NCBI RefSeq assembly: GCF_016862555.1
Contig: NZ_BONE01000004.1
Location: forward strand, 1-64,000
Length of the DNA stretch: 64,000 bases
Direction of reading: 5' to 3'
Source: Asanoa siamensis
GTDB taxonomy: Bacteria > Actinomycetota > Actinomycetes > Mycobacteriales > Micromonosporaceae
The notes beneath the pieces are model-generated. The model saw only the letters and a program-made list of their open reading frames with translations. It had not been told where the DNA came from and made no database searches. Below are positions 33,833-41,963 of this stretch, piece by piece; the first letter of the stretch is position 1, and each line of letters starts with the position of its first letter. The position numbers and the translations under genes were made by a program.

Positions 33833-35110
33833 ATGGTTTCTGCTCCCTTCAGTCGCCGCGGGTTCCTCGCCGGTATCGGCGGAATCGGTGCGGCCTCGCT
33901 CCTCGGCGCTTGCGCTACGGGGAGTGACAGTGCCGGCGGTGCCGCCGCCACGACGCTGACCCTGCAGTCGTCGCTTTCCGACCCCGACCCCAAGGCCGCC
34001 CTCACCAAGGTCGTCGAGGGCTACGGCAAGACCCCCGTCACGCTCAACACCATCGCGATCGAGACGTTCCGGGCCCAGCTCCCGACCTACCTCAACTCGG
34101 GCAACCCGCCGGACGTGCTGACCTGGTACGCCGGTTCGGTGGCCCGTGACTACGCCAGCAAGGGCTTCCTGCTCGACGTTTCAGACCTGTGGACCGGCAG
34201 CGGCGCCTGCGCCGGGTTCTCGCCGGCGCTCAAGGAGCTCTCCACGGCCGACGGCAAGCAGATCTTCGTGCCGACGAACTACTACTGGTGGGGCGTCTTC
34301 TACCGCAAGTCGGCGTTCCAGGAGTGGGGCGTGCAGGTCCCGACGACCTGGGACGAGTTCATCGCCGTCTGCAAGACCATCAAGAGCAAGGGCGTCGCGC
34401 CGATCAGCATGGGCACCGGCTCCACGCCCTGGGTCGCCTCCGGCTGGTTCGACTACCTCAACCTGCGCATCAACGGCGCCGAGTTCCACCGCGAGCTGCT
34501 GGCCGGCAAGCACCCCTTCGACGGCCCCCAGGTCAAGACGGTGATGGACCACTACCGCCAGCTCGTCGAGTACATCGACCCCAAGGGCCGGTCCTACTCG
34601 TGGCAGGACGCGGTCACGCCGCTGACCTCGAAGAAGGCCGGCATGTACCTGATCGGCGCGTTCATCACCTCCGGCGTCCCGAGCGACGCGGTCGACGATC
34701 TCGACTTCTTCCGCGTGCCGATCATCGACCCGAGCGTGCCGGTCGCCGAGGAGGCGCCCACCGACGGCTACTTCGCGAGCGCCAAGTCGAAGAACCCCGA
34801 GGGCGCCAAGGAACTGCTCTCCTACCTCGCTTCCGCGCCGGCCCAGCAGCAGTTCATCCAGCTCGCCAAGTCGTCCAACCTGCCGACGTCGCAGCAGGTC
34901 GACACGACCACCTTCGCGCCGCTGGTGCAGAAGGGCATCAAGCTGCTGAACGAGAGCAAGGCGATCACCCAGTTCTTCAACCGCGACTCCAGCGACGAGT
35001 TGCAGACGACGGCCGACACGGCGCTGACCAAGTTCCTGGACAAGCCCGGCGACGTCAACGCGATCCTGGCCGAATGGCAGGCCTCCGCGAAGAAGGTCCT
35101 CGGCTCGTGA
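33833..35110 (+). CDS. Sugar ABC transporter substrate-binding lipoprotein (Tat type)
   Basis: 425 residues from ATG, with AGGAGG 6 bases upstream. Twin-arginine signal SRRGFLAG at 7-14 followed by lipobox LLGAC, with lipidated C27. The mature part is a family 1 extracellular solute-binding protein: SSLSDPDPK, a ligand-binding region rich in Trp/Tyr (YYWWGVFYRKSAF) and the late LPTSQQ. It captures a sugar outside the membrane and hands it to the permeases encoded next. Ligand inferred as an alpha-galactoside from the GH36 gene in the operon. The stop overlaps the first permease start (GTGA). Confidence 0.92.
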   Translation: MVSAPFSRRGFLAGIGGIGAASLLGACATGSDSAGGAAATTLTLQSSLSDPDPKAALTKVVEGYGKTPVTLNTIAIETFRAQLPTYLNSGNPPDVLTWYAGSVARDYASKGFLLDVSDLWTGSGACAGFSPALKELSTADGKQIFVPTNYYWWGVFYRKSAFQEWGVQVPTTWDEFIAVCKTIKSKGVAPISMGTGSTPWVASGWFDYLNLRINGAEFHRELLAGKHPFDGPQVKTVMDHYRQLVEYIDPKGRSYSWQDAVTPLTSKKAGMYLIGAFITSGVPSDAVDDLDFFRVPIIDPSVPVAEEAPTDGYFASAKSKNPEGAKELLSYLASAPAQQQFIQLAKSSNLPTSQQVDTTTFAPLVQKGIKLLNESKAITQFFNRDSSDELQTTADTALTKFLDKPGDVNAILAEWQASAKKVLGS

Positions 35111-36015
35111 CGGCGGTGACGGCCCCACCACGGCGGCGGCGCGCGGGACTGCGCGCCGTACCCAAGGTGGTCTGGGTCTTCCTGTTGATCCCGGCGGCGG
35201 TCGAGATCGGCATGGTGTTCTGGCCGGCGGTCAACAGCTTCTACCTGTCGTTGACCGAGTGGAACGGGCTGGGCGCCGCCCAGCCCGTCGGGCTCGAGAA
35301 CTTCCGGAACCTGTTCGCCGACGACATCTTCCGCGACGCGCTGTGGAACAACGTGCTGTGGGCGGTCGGCTTCGGCGGGCTCTCCGTGCTGGGCGGGTTG
35401 GGGCTGGCCATCGCGCTCAACCGGCCCCGCCGGGGCGTCGGCCTCTACCGCAGCGCCATCTACCTGCCGATGGTGTTCTCGCTCGCGGTGACCGGCCTGT
35501 TCTGGCGGGTGCAGTACCAGCCCGACGGCACCATCAACACGCTGCTCGGCGCGATCGGGCTGGAGAGCGTCGAGCGGCAGTGGCTGGCCGACCCGGACAC
35601 CGCGCTCTGGGCGGTGCTGGTCGCGGCGGTCTGGCGCCAGGTGGGCTACGTGATGGTGCTCTACCTGGCCGGCCTGAAGAGCACCGACCCGTCGCTGGAC
35701 GACGCGGCCGCGACCGACGGCGCCGGCGCCTGGCAACGCTTCCGGTACGTCACCTGGCCGCAGTTGCGCGGCGTCAACACCGTGGTCTTCGCGGTCACCG
35801 TGATCGACTCGCTGCGCACGTTCGACATCGTCTGGGCGATGACCCAGGGCGGGCCGTACCACTCGTCGGAGCTGCTCAGCACCTACATGTTCCAGCAGGG
35901 CTTCACGTTCCTGAACCTCGGCTACGCGTCCGCGATCGCGGTGGTGATCTTCGCACTCGCGCTGGTCTTCATCATCACCTACCTGGTGCGGGCCACCAAG
36001 GAGGAGGCCGCCTGA
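35107..36015 (+). CDS. Carbohydrate ABC transporter permease (MalF/UgpA type)
   Basis: 302 residues from GTG, overlapping the lipoprotein stop by 4 bases. Six membrane segments are expected: about 20-42, 80-105, 115-135, 165-185, 215-240 and 270-293. The cytoplasmic EAA loop reads DDAAATDGAGAWQRFRYVTW, the site that contacts the ATPase. Basic N-terminus (PPRRRRAGLRAV). Forms a heterodimer with the next permease. The operon has no ATPase gene, so a shared MsiK-type ATPase elsewhere in the genome is presumably used. Confidence 0.93.
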   Translation: MTAVTAPPRRRRAGLRAVPKVVWVFLLIPAAVEIGMVFWPAVNSFYLSLTEWNGLGAAQPVGLENFRNLFADDIFRDALWNNVLWAVGFGGLSVLGGLGLAIALNRPRRGVGLYRSAIYLPMVFSLAVTGLFWRVQYQPDGTINTLLGAIGLESVERQWLADPDTALWAVLVAAVWRQVGYVMVLYLAGLKSTDPSLDDAAATDGAGAWQRFRYVTWPQLRGVNTVVFAVTVIDSLRTFDIVWAMTQGGPYHSSELLSTYMFQQGFTFLNLGYASAIAVVIFALALVFIITYLVRATKEEAA

Positions 36016-36896
36016 TGTCGACCGCGACCCTGACCCCCGCGCCGCCGCGCACCCCGCCGGCCGCGCCCGGCAAGCCGAAACGCAGGCGCGGCTGGGTCTT
36101 CCACGCCGTGCTGGCACCACTGACCCTGCTCTGGGTCGCGCCGATGGTGTTCGTGCTGGTGCTGGCCTTCCGGTCCTTCGACGACATCGCCGGCAACGGC
36201 ACCGCCGCCTGGCCGGCCTCGTTCAGCTTCGACGGCTTCCGCGAGGCGATGGGCCGGGGCACGATGGGCCGGGCGCTCTGGACGAGCGTCCAGGTGACGG
36301 TGCCGGCCGTGCTGCTGAGCCTGCTGTTGGCCTCGTGGGCGGCGTACGCGCTGGCCCGGTTCGCGATCCCCGGCCGGCGCGCCATCCTGCTCACGATGCT
36401 GGCCGGCAACCTGCTGCCCCCGCAGATCCTGCTGATCCCGGTGTCGCGGGTGATGGAGTCGCTGGGCATCTACGACACGCTGGCCGCGCTGGTGATCATC
36501 CATGTCGGCTTCGGGCTCGGCTTCTACACGTTCGTGCTGCACGGTTTCATGCGGTCGATCCCCGGCGAGCTGACCGAGGCGGCCAAGATCGACGGCGCCG
36601 GGCCGATCGCCATCTACGCCCGGATCATCATGCCGCTCTGCCGGCCGTCGCTGGCGGCGCTCGGCGCGCTGGCGACCACCTGGATCTTCAACGACCTGAT
36701 CTGGGCGATCACCGTGCTGCGCACCGAGGCCAAGCTGCCGGTCACCGCCGCACTGCTCAACCTGCAGGGCGGGTACGTGAGCAACTGGAACGTGGTCGCC
36801 GCGGCGTCGGTGATCGCGGCCGTGCCCACCGCCATCGTGTTCTTCGCCTTCCAGCGGCACTTCGTCTCCGGCCTGTTGATGGGATCGAGCAAGTGA
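36015..36896 (+). CDS. Carbohydrate ABC transporter permease (MalG/UgpE type)
   Basis: 293 residues from ATG, coupled to the previous gene by TGATG. The N-terminus is Pro/Thr-rich and cytoplasmic, followed by six membrane segments, the first at about 32-55. EAA loop: TEAAKIDGAGPIAIYARIIM, well conserved. Ends with ALLNLQGGYVSNWNVVAAAS and FVSGLLMGSSK, typical of CUT1-family inner-membrane proteins. Second half of the sugar channel. The stop overlaps the GTG of the next gene. Confidence 0.93.
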   Translation: MSTATLTPAPPRTPPAAPGKPKRRRGWVFHAVLAPLTLLWVAPMVFVLVLAFRSFDDIAGNGTAAWPASFSFDGFREAMGRGTMGRALWTSVQVTVPAVLLSLLLASWAAYALARFAIPGRRAILLTMLAGNLLPPQILLIPVSRVMESLGIYDTLAALVIIHVGFGLGFYTFVLHGFMRSIPGELTEAAKIDGAGPIAIYARIIMPLCRPSLAALGALATTWIFNDLIWAITVLRTEAKLPVTAALLNLQGGYVSNWNVVAAASVIAAVPTAIVFFAFQRHFVSGLLMGSSK

Positions 36897-38119
36897 ACAC
36901 TCCGATGACGATCTCGTTGTGGGACTTCACCTGGTACACCCGCACCGGTCCCGGTGAACCCTTCGCCGACCTGGGCGTGGCGTTCCGGGAGGCGGTCGAC
37001 CGGGGCTACGACACGGTGCGGATCTGCGCCATGCCGTACCTCCTGTTCGGTTCCGGCCTGGACACGTCCTCCTTGCGGTTCGCCGGTCTCGGCGGCGAGT
37101 TCGCCCAACGGACCCGGTGGTACGACGTGCCTCCTGGCCCGGCGGTCGACGGCCGGGCGTGGTTGCTGGAACTGTTCCGCCAGGCCGCCGCGCACGGCTG
37201 CCGGATCATCGTGTCCAGTTGGGAATATCAGCAGAGCCCGTCGTTCTCGGTCGACGACGCCTGGCATCGCGCCCTGCGGGCGGTGCCGCGCGGCGAGCGC
37301 CCGGTCGTGCTGGCCGACGCGCACGCCGACCTCGTCGACTTCGTGCGGGCCGAAGGGCTCGGCGACGTCATCGCGTACGTCGAGTTGCACAACGAGGTCC
37401 AGTACAGCGGGCTGCACGCCGGCGAGGGTGTCGTCGGGCTGCGGGAGTCGCTGGAGCGCGGGATCGACCGGTTCAAGGCGCGGCACGCGGACGTGCCGGT
37501 GACGGTCAACTACGCCCGGGTGCCGGTGGGGGAGATGCGCGGGCTGCCGCGCAACATGGACGTCGCGGTCTTCCACCCCTACGTGTACGGCGTGCTGGGG
37601 CAGTTGTACGACGAGTTCGCGCTGCGCGACACCGCGCGGCCGTTCCCGCAGGAGCGGGCGTTCGCGGAACTGCTCCGCGCCGGCGCGCCAAGACTCGAGG
37701 ACTGGCGGCCGCCGGCGTCGTGGAAGAGCGAGGCGACGATCGTGCCGCACCGCGAGATCTACGTCCACGACTGGTGCGACCCCGACAAGTGGGACCGGTG
37801 GCTCTACGACCGCTACGGGGAGCACCGGCGGGCGATGCGGGAGACGCTCGACACCTGGCTGGCGGTGGCGGCCGACTTCGCGGCGGGGCGCGGGATCCCG
37901 CTGGTCTTCGGCGAGGGCTGGGTCGGCTACACCCCGCTGCACGCCTCGTTCGAGGAGGGGCCGGTCGGCGCGGAGATCTGCGCCCACGCCGTGCGTACCG
38001 CCCGGGACCTCGGGGCGTGGGGCACCGTGGTCTGCTCCAACGCCGCACCGCACCATCCGATGTGGGGAGACGTGGTCCTGCAACGCCGGCTGAACGACGA
38101 GTTCCGGGAGAACCGCTGA
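36893..38119 (+). CDS. Cellulase-like TIM-barrel glycoside hydrolase, cytoplasmic
   Basis: 408 residues from GTG 36893, overlapping the permease stop; ATG 36905 is possible. The fold reads as a clan GH-A barrel: beta strand DFTWYTR, then E168 in VELHNEV (acid/base, preceded by Asn as in the clan) and E341 in VFGEGWVGY (nucleophile). This matches the cellulase-like family of PF12876-type proteins. No signal peptide, so it works on sugars already imported. Substrate unknown; by context a galactosyl or manno/glucosyl oligosaccharide released or shared with the alpha-galactosidase, whose gene begins 2 bases downstream. Confidence 0.82.
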   Translation: MNTPMTISLWDFTWYTRTGPGEPFADLGVAFREAVDRGYDTVRICAMPYLLFGSGLDTSSLRFAGLGGEFAQRTRWYDVPPGPAVDGRAWLLELFRQAAAHGCRIIVSSWEYQQSPSFSVDDAWHRALRAVPRGERPVVLADAHADLVDFVRAEGLGDVIAYVELHNEVQYSGLHAGEGVVGLRESLERGIDRFKARHADVPVTVNYARVPVGEMRGLPRNMDVAVFHPYVYGVLGQLYDEFALRDTARPFPQERAFAELLRAGAPRLEDWRPPASWKSEATIVPHREIYVHDWCDPDKWDRWLYDRYGEHRRAMRETLDTWLAVAADFAAGRGIPLVFGEGWVGYTPLHASFEEGPVGAEICAHAVRTARDLGAWGTVVCSNAAPHHPMWGDVVLQRRLNDEFRENR

Positions 38120-38121
38120 CC

Positions 38122-40128
38122 ATGTGGACCATCGCCGGTGCCAGCACCGAGTACACCGTGGCCGCCGCCGACGACCGGGTCGACCTCGTCGCCTGGGGCC
38201 CCGTCGGGGTGTCCGACGGGCCGTCGCCGTTCGCGTTCCACGGCAAGGTGCAGTACATGCTGCCCGGCGACGTCGCCGCGGTGGAGTACGCGCCCGACGG
38301 CGTGCGGCCGTTCCTCGGCGCGGACCTGGCCGTGGCGGGGCACGCGCTGACCTGGCGGCTGGACTCCGTCTCTTCGGAGGACGGGCTGGCGGCCACGTTC
38401 GTCGACGAGGTGACCGGGCTGCGCGTGGTGACGCACTGGCGGTTCGCGCCCGGCACGGACGTGGTCGAGCGGTGGGCCGTGGTGCACAACGACGGCGCGG
38501 CGCCGGTTTCGCTGACCAGGCTGGGCTCGGCCGGCTTCAACGTGCCGACGCCGGGCGGTGCCTCGCTGTCCTACCTGTGTGGACAGTGGGCGCAGGAGTT
38601 CACCCCGGCTGTCACCCGGCTCGCGCGGGGGCGGTTCGAGATCGGCAGCGCGCAGGGCGTCACGGGGCATCAGTTCGCGCCGTACCTCGCGGTGTCCACC
38701 GAGGACGGCGTCTACGGCGTCGCGCTGGCCTGGACCGGCTCGTGGCAGATCACCGCCGACGCCGACGCGGCCGGGCTGACCCGGGTGCGGGTGGGGCGTG
38801 CGCTGGACGGCGCGCCGGTCACGCTGGCGCCCGGCGAGTCGGTGACGACGCCGGTCGCGGCCGGTGCCTACAGCGCCGACGGGCTCGACGGGCTGGCCCG
38901 GGTGTGGCACGCCTACCAGCGGGTGTCGGCCCGGCTGGACCGTACTCCCAAGGTCATCTACAACTCGTGGGAGGCGACGACCTTCGACGTCACCGCGGCC
39001 GGGCAGCTCGCTCTCGCCGACGTCGCGGCGTCGCTGGGCGTGGAGACGTTCGTCGTCGACGACGGGTGGTTCGTGGGCCGGCACGACGACTACGGCGGCC
39101 TCGGCGACTGGACCCCGGACCCGGCCAAGTTCCCGGACGGCTTCGGCGCCTTCGTTTCCGAGGTGCGCGCGCGGGGGCTCGAGTTCGGTCTCTGGGTCGA
39201 GCCGGAGATGGTCAACCCCAGGTCGGCCCTGTACGCGGCCCATCCCGACTGGGTCTACCAGGCCGACGGGCGGCCGCGCAGCACGATCCGCAACCAGTAT
39301 CTGCTGAACCTCGGCCGGCCCGAGGTCCACGAGTTCGTGTTGTCCACACTGGACTCATTGCTGTCGTCGTACCCGATCTCGTACCTGAAATGGGATTTCA
39401 ACCGCCCGCGGACCGAGGCCGATCGCACGGTCGCCGACCTGGACGGCGCGCACGTGCGCAACCTCTACCGGATCCTCGACCACCTGCGCGCGGCGCATCC
39501 CGACGTGACCATCGAGGGTTGTGCCGCGGGTGGGGCGCGGGTCGACCTCGCGATGGCCGCGCGCACCGACGTGCTCTGGCCGAGCGACAACACGGCGCCG
39601 CTGGACCGCCTGCGGATCCAGGACGGCTTCCTGTCGGCGTACGCGCCGCACCTGATGAGCTCGTGGGTGACCGACTCGACGGGCCTGTTCGACGAGCGCC
39701 CGCGCTCGCTGGCGTTCCGGTTCGTGCTGGCGAGCGCCGGCGTGCTGGGCATCGGCGCGGACATCACGAAGTGGTCGCCGGCGGAGCGGGCCGAGGCGGC
39801 CGCGTGGGTCGCCCGGTACAAGGAGGTCCGCGACGTGATCACGCGGGGCGTCGTGCACCGCATCGGCGGGCCGGGGTCGGCGCGGTGCGCGGTGCAGTAC
39901 AGCCTCGGTGACCGGGTCGTCGTGCTGGCCTGGAACGCCGGGGGTCTCGACGGGCTCGACCGGGTGCCGGGCCGCGCCGTCCGCCTGCCGCTGCGCGACC
40001 TGGACCCGGCCGCCCGCTACCGCGCGGGCGACGCGGTCTATTCCGGCAGTCACCTGATGGCGGTCGGGCTGCCCGTGCGCTGGACCGCCACGCACGACGC
40101 GGACCTGATCGCGCTTCGGTTGGCGTAG
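38122..40128 (+). CDS. GH36 alpha-galactosidase, cytoplasmic
   Basis: 668 residues from ATG. Family GH36: N-terminal beta-supersandwich about 1-280, then the TIM barrel with WEATTFD, the pair VDDGWF, nucleophile D425 in YLKWDFNR and acid/base D489 in WPSDNTAPLDR. EPEMVNP and SYLKWD are hallmarks. It hydrolyses terminal alpha-1,6-galactosides such as melibiose or raffinose. No signal peptide, so it acts after import by the upstream ABC system. The galactose released would enter the SDR/DgoD route encoded divergently. Family members are usually about 700-730 residues, so this one is slightly compact. Confidence 0.95.
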   Translation: MWTIAGASTEYTVAAADDRVDLVAWGPVGVSDGPSPFAFHGKVQYMLPGDVAAVEYAPDGVRPFLGADLAVAGHALTWRLDSVSSEDGLAATFVDEVTGLRVVTHWRFAPGTDVVERWAVVHNDGAAPVSLTRLGSAGFNVPTPGGASLSYLCGQWAQEFTPAVTRLARGRFEIGSAQGVTGHQFAPYLAVSTEDGVYGVALAWTGSWQITADADAAGLTRVRVGRALDGAPVTLAPGESVTTPVAAGAYSADGLDGLARVWHAYQRVSARLDRTPKVIYNSWEATTFDVTAAGQLALADVAASLGVETFVVDDGWFVGRHDDYGGLGDWTPDPAKFPDGFGAFVSEVRARGLEFGLWVEPEMVNPRSALYAAHPDWVYQADGRPRSTIRNQYLLNLGRPEVHEFVLSTLDSLLSSYPISYLKWDFNRPRTEADRTVADLDGAHVRNLYRILDHLRAAHPDVTIEGCAAGGARVDLAMAARTDVLWPSDNTAPLDRLRIQDGFLSAYAPHLMSSWVTDSTGLFDERPRSLAFRFVLASAGVLGIGADITKWSPAERAEAAAWVARYKEVRDVITRGVVHRIGGPGSARCAVQYSLGDRVVVLAWNAGGLDGLDRVPGRAVRLPLRDLDPAARYRAGDAVYSGSHLMAVGLPVRWTATHDADLIALRLA

Positions 40129-40175
40129 GAAAAGCGTTTGCCCGGCGGGGTCGGCGGGCGCGATGCTCCCGCGTG

Positions 40176-40967
40176 ATGAGCACAGACGACGAGTTGCTGG
40201 CGTTGCACGACGAGCAGGTACGCGGGACGATCGCGGACCGGCTTCCCCCGTCCTGGCGGGCGGCGTGGGACGGGCCGGTGCTGTACGCCCGATCCCCGCA
40301 GCGGGAGATGGCGTTCGCGCGGGACCTCGGCGGTGTCGACGGGGCGGAGTTGGACGCGTTGATCGCCCGGGTGCGCGAGCGGGCGGCGGCGGCCGGGCGG
40401 GCGGTCGAATGGAAGACCTATGGTCATGACCGGCCGGACCTGACGTCGCGGTTGCGGGCGGCGGGCTTCGTGCCGGAGGACGTCGAGACGGTGGTGATCG
40501 GCGCGGCGGCCGACCTGACGGAGGCGGGCGGGGACGTTGCCGGTGTCACCATCCGCGCGACCACGGACATCTCAGATCTGCGGCGGATCGCGGCGATGGA
40601 GTCCTCGGTCTGGGGCGCCGACTGGTCGTTCCTGGCCGACGACCTGCACGACCGGATCGAGGCGTCACCCGACGACCTGGCCATCTTCGTCGCGGAGGCG
40701 CACGGCGAGGTCGTCTCGGCGGCCTGGCTGGCCGCCTTCCCGGGCACGGAGTTCGCGGCACTCTGGGGCGGCTCGACGTTGGCGGCGTGGCGCCGGAAGG
40801 GTATTTACCGGGCGTTGGTCGCCCGCCGGGCGAGGGTCGCCGCTGACCGGGGGATCAGATATCTGATGGTCGAGGCCTCCGACGACAGCCGCCCGATCCT
40901 GCAGCGGCTGGGATTGCGCGCGGTCGGCACGACCACCCCGTGGGTCTGGACACCGCCGGCTTCCTAA
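40176..40967 (+). CDS. GNAT-family acetyltransferase
   Basis: 263 residues from ATG 40176 (GTG 40173 directly before it is an alternative). The C-terminal half carries the GNAT core: an acetyl-CoA loop AAWRRKGIYRALVARRA in the Q/RxxGxG/A position, followed by YLMVEASDDSRPILQRLG. The N-terminal 110 residues look like a degenerate second GNAT-like or helical domain. Acceptor unknown. It stands alone after the galactoside operon, 47 bases downstream, and is convergent with the serine-acetyltransferase-like gene. Confidence 0.82.
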   Translation: MSTDDELLALHDEQVRGTIADRLPPSWRAAWDGPVLYARSPQREMAFARDLGGVDGAELDALIARVRERAAAAGRAVEWKTYGHDRPDLTSRLRAAGFVPEDVETVVIGAAADLTEAGGDVAGVTIRATTDISDLRRIAAMESSVWGADWSFLADDLHDRIEASPDDLAIFVAEAHGEVVSAAWLAAFPGTEFAALWGGSTLAAWRRKGIYRALVARRARVAADRGIRYLMVEASDDSRPILQRLGLRAVGTTTPWVWTPPAS

Positions 40968-41060
40968 GTTCGTTGGTCCAGGCGGATTGGACCGTGCCGG
41001 GTGGGTGGTGGGTCCGGGTGCCCGTAGAACCACATCGACCCGTGGGCCGGGATCTGTCGC

Positions 41061-41618
41061 CTACAGCGCGGGTGCGCCTGCTGGTGGGCGGATCGTGGCG
41101 CGGGGGCCGAGGGCCGAGCCGCCTGCCGGGACGTCGTCCAGGACAACGGCGTTGGCGCCCACCTTCGCGCCCTGGCCCAGGTGGACCGGGCCCAGCACGC
41201 GGGCGCCGACGCCGATCACGACGTCGTCTTCCAGCGTGGGCTCGCCGGTGTTGTCGCGTTGGCCGATGGCGACGTCGTGGAAGAGGGTCACGTTGGCGCC
41301 CAGCACCGCGCGCTTGTGTACCGCGAGCCCGCGCCCGGCGTGGTGCAGCCGCAGGCCGGGGCCGCAGGCGAGCTGCGGCGGTAGGTCGCAGCCGACACCT
41401 AGGCGCAGCAGGAAGAGGTTGGCCACCTTGTGCGGCAACCCGAGCAGGAGGCGGGCGGCACCGCGCCGGCGGTCGGCCCACTGGCCGTAGCGGAAGACGA
41501 GCAACACCGCGCGGGTCAGCGGGTCACGGTTGCGGGCGAAGTCCTGCCGGAGGTTCTCGCGCAGCGCGGCCAACGTCGCTCTCCAGGGTGGGTGGCGGTG
41601 AACCGCGCCAGTATGCAC
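41061..41618 (-). CDS. Serine acetyltransferase-like hexapeptide transferase (polysaccharide type)
   Basis: 185 residues from GTG 41618; the frame is open further back but conservation begins at WRATLAALRENLRQDF. The family opening RNRDPLTRAVLLVFRYGQW is followed by a left-handed beta-helix of hexapeptide repeats with LHHAGRGLAVHK and FHDVAIGQ (catalytic His). Such shortened CysE-like enzymes in polysaccharide clusters usually O-acetylate a sugar, not serine; the N-terminal helical domain of true CysE is partly missing. It opens cluster II on the reverse strand, divergent from a small membrane protein and the Wzy-like gene. Confidence 0.82.
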   Translation of the reverse strand: MHTGAVHRHPPWRATLAALRENLRQDFARNRDPLTRAVLLVFRYGQWADRRRGAARLLLGLPHKVANLFLLRLGVGCDLPPQLACGPGLRLHHAGRGLAVHKRAVLGANVTLFHDVAIGQRDNTGEPTLEDDVVIGVGARVLGPVHLGQGAKVGANAVVLDDVPAGGSALGPRATIRPPAGAPAL

Positions 41619-41693
41619 CCCGGCCGCGGCCGTCCTCCATCCGCTGGTCGGGCGGGGCAGGCCAGGCTTCGGACCGGCTGGCACAATTCGCCC

Positions 41694-41918
41694 GTGACGT
41701 CGAGGAAGCCGCGCCGGAGGTTGCTGACGCTGGGGCTCATGCTCCTGCTCACCGCGGTGCTCCTGCCCGAGATCGTCGCGGAGGGCGGTTGGCGGGCCTG
41801 GGTGGGCGTACCCGTCTCCGTCGGTGTGCTCGGCGCGTTCCTGGCTGAGATCTACCGCGCTAAGTCGGGAGATCAACCATTCGCGAAACGGGACACTGAC
41901 CGGTCTTGTGACGGTTGA
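41694..41918 (+). CDS. Small two-helix membrane protein (74 aa)
   Basis: 74 residues from GTG 41694. Basic start TSRKPRRR, hydrophobic segments at about 9-25 and 33-50, then a hydrophilic tail. CACAAT lies 6 bases before the GTG, a poor -10 that would give a leaderless mRNA. No family recognised. It is kept as a gene for its orderly membrane layout and actinobacterial codon use, but it could be spurious. Confidence 0.5.
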   Translation: MTSRKPRRRLLTLGLMLLLTAVLLPEIVAEGGWRAWVGVPVSVGVLGAFLAEIYRAKSGDQPFAKRDTDRSCDG

Positions 41919-41963
41919 CGCGATTCGATTCCATGGACGCGGGCCACTACGGGGGAGGCCAGC

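Noticed and set aside
40129-40175. GCCCG/CGGGC hairpin after the alpha-galactosidase gene as terminator
   Set aside because: Only five base pairs with a loop of about ten bases; too weak to call.
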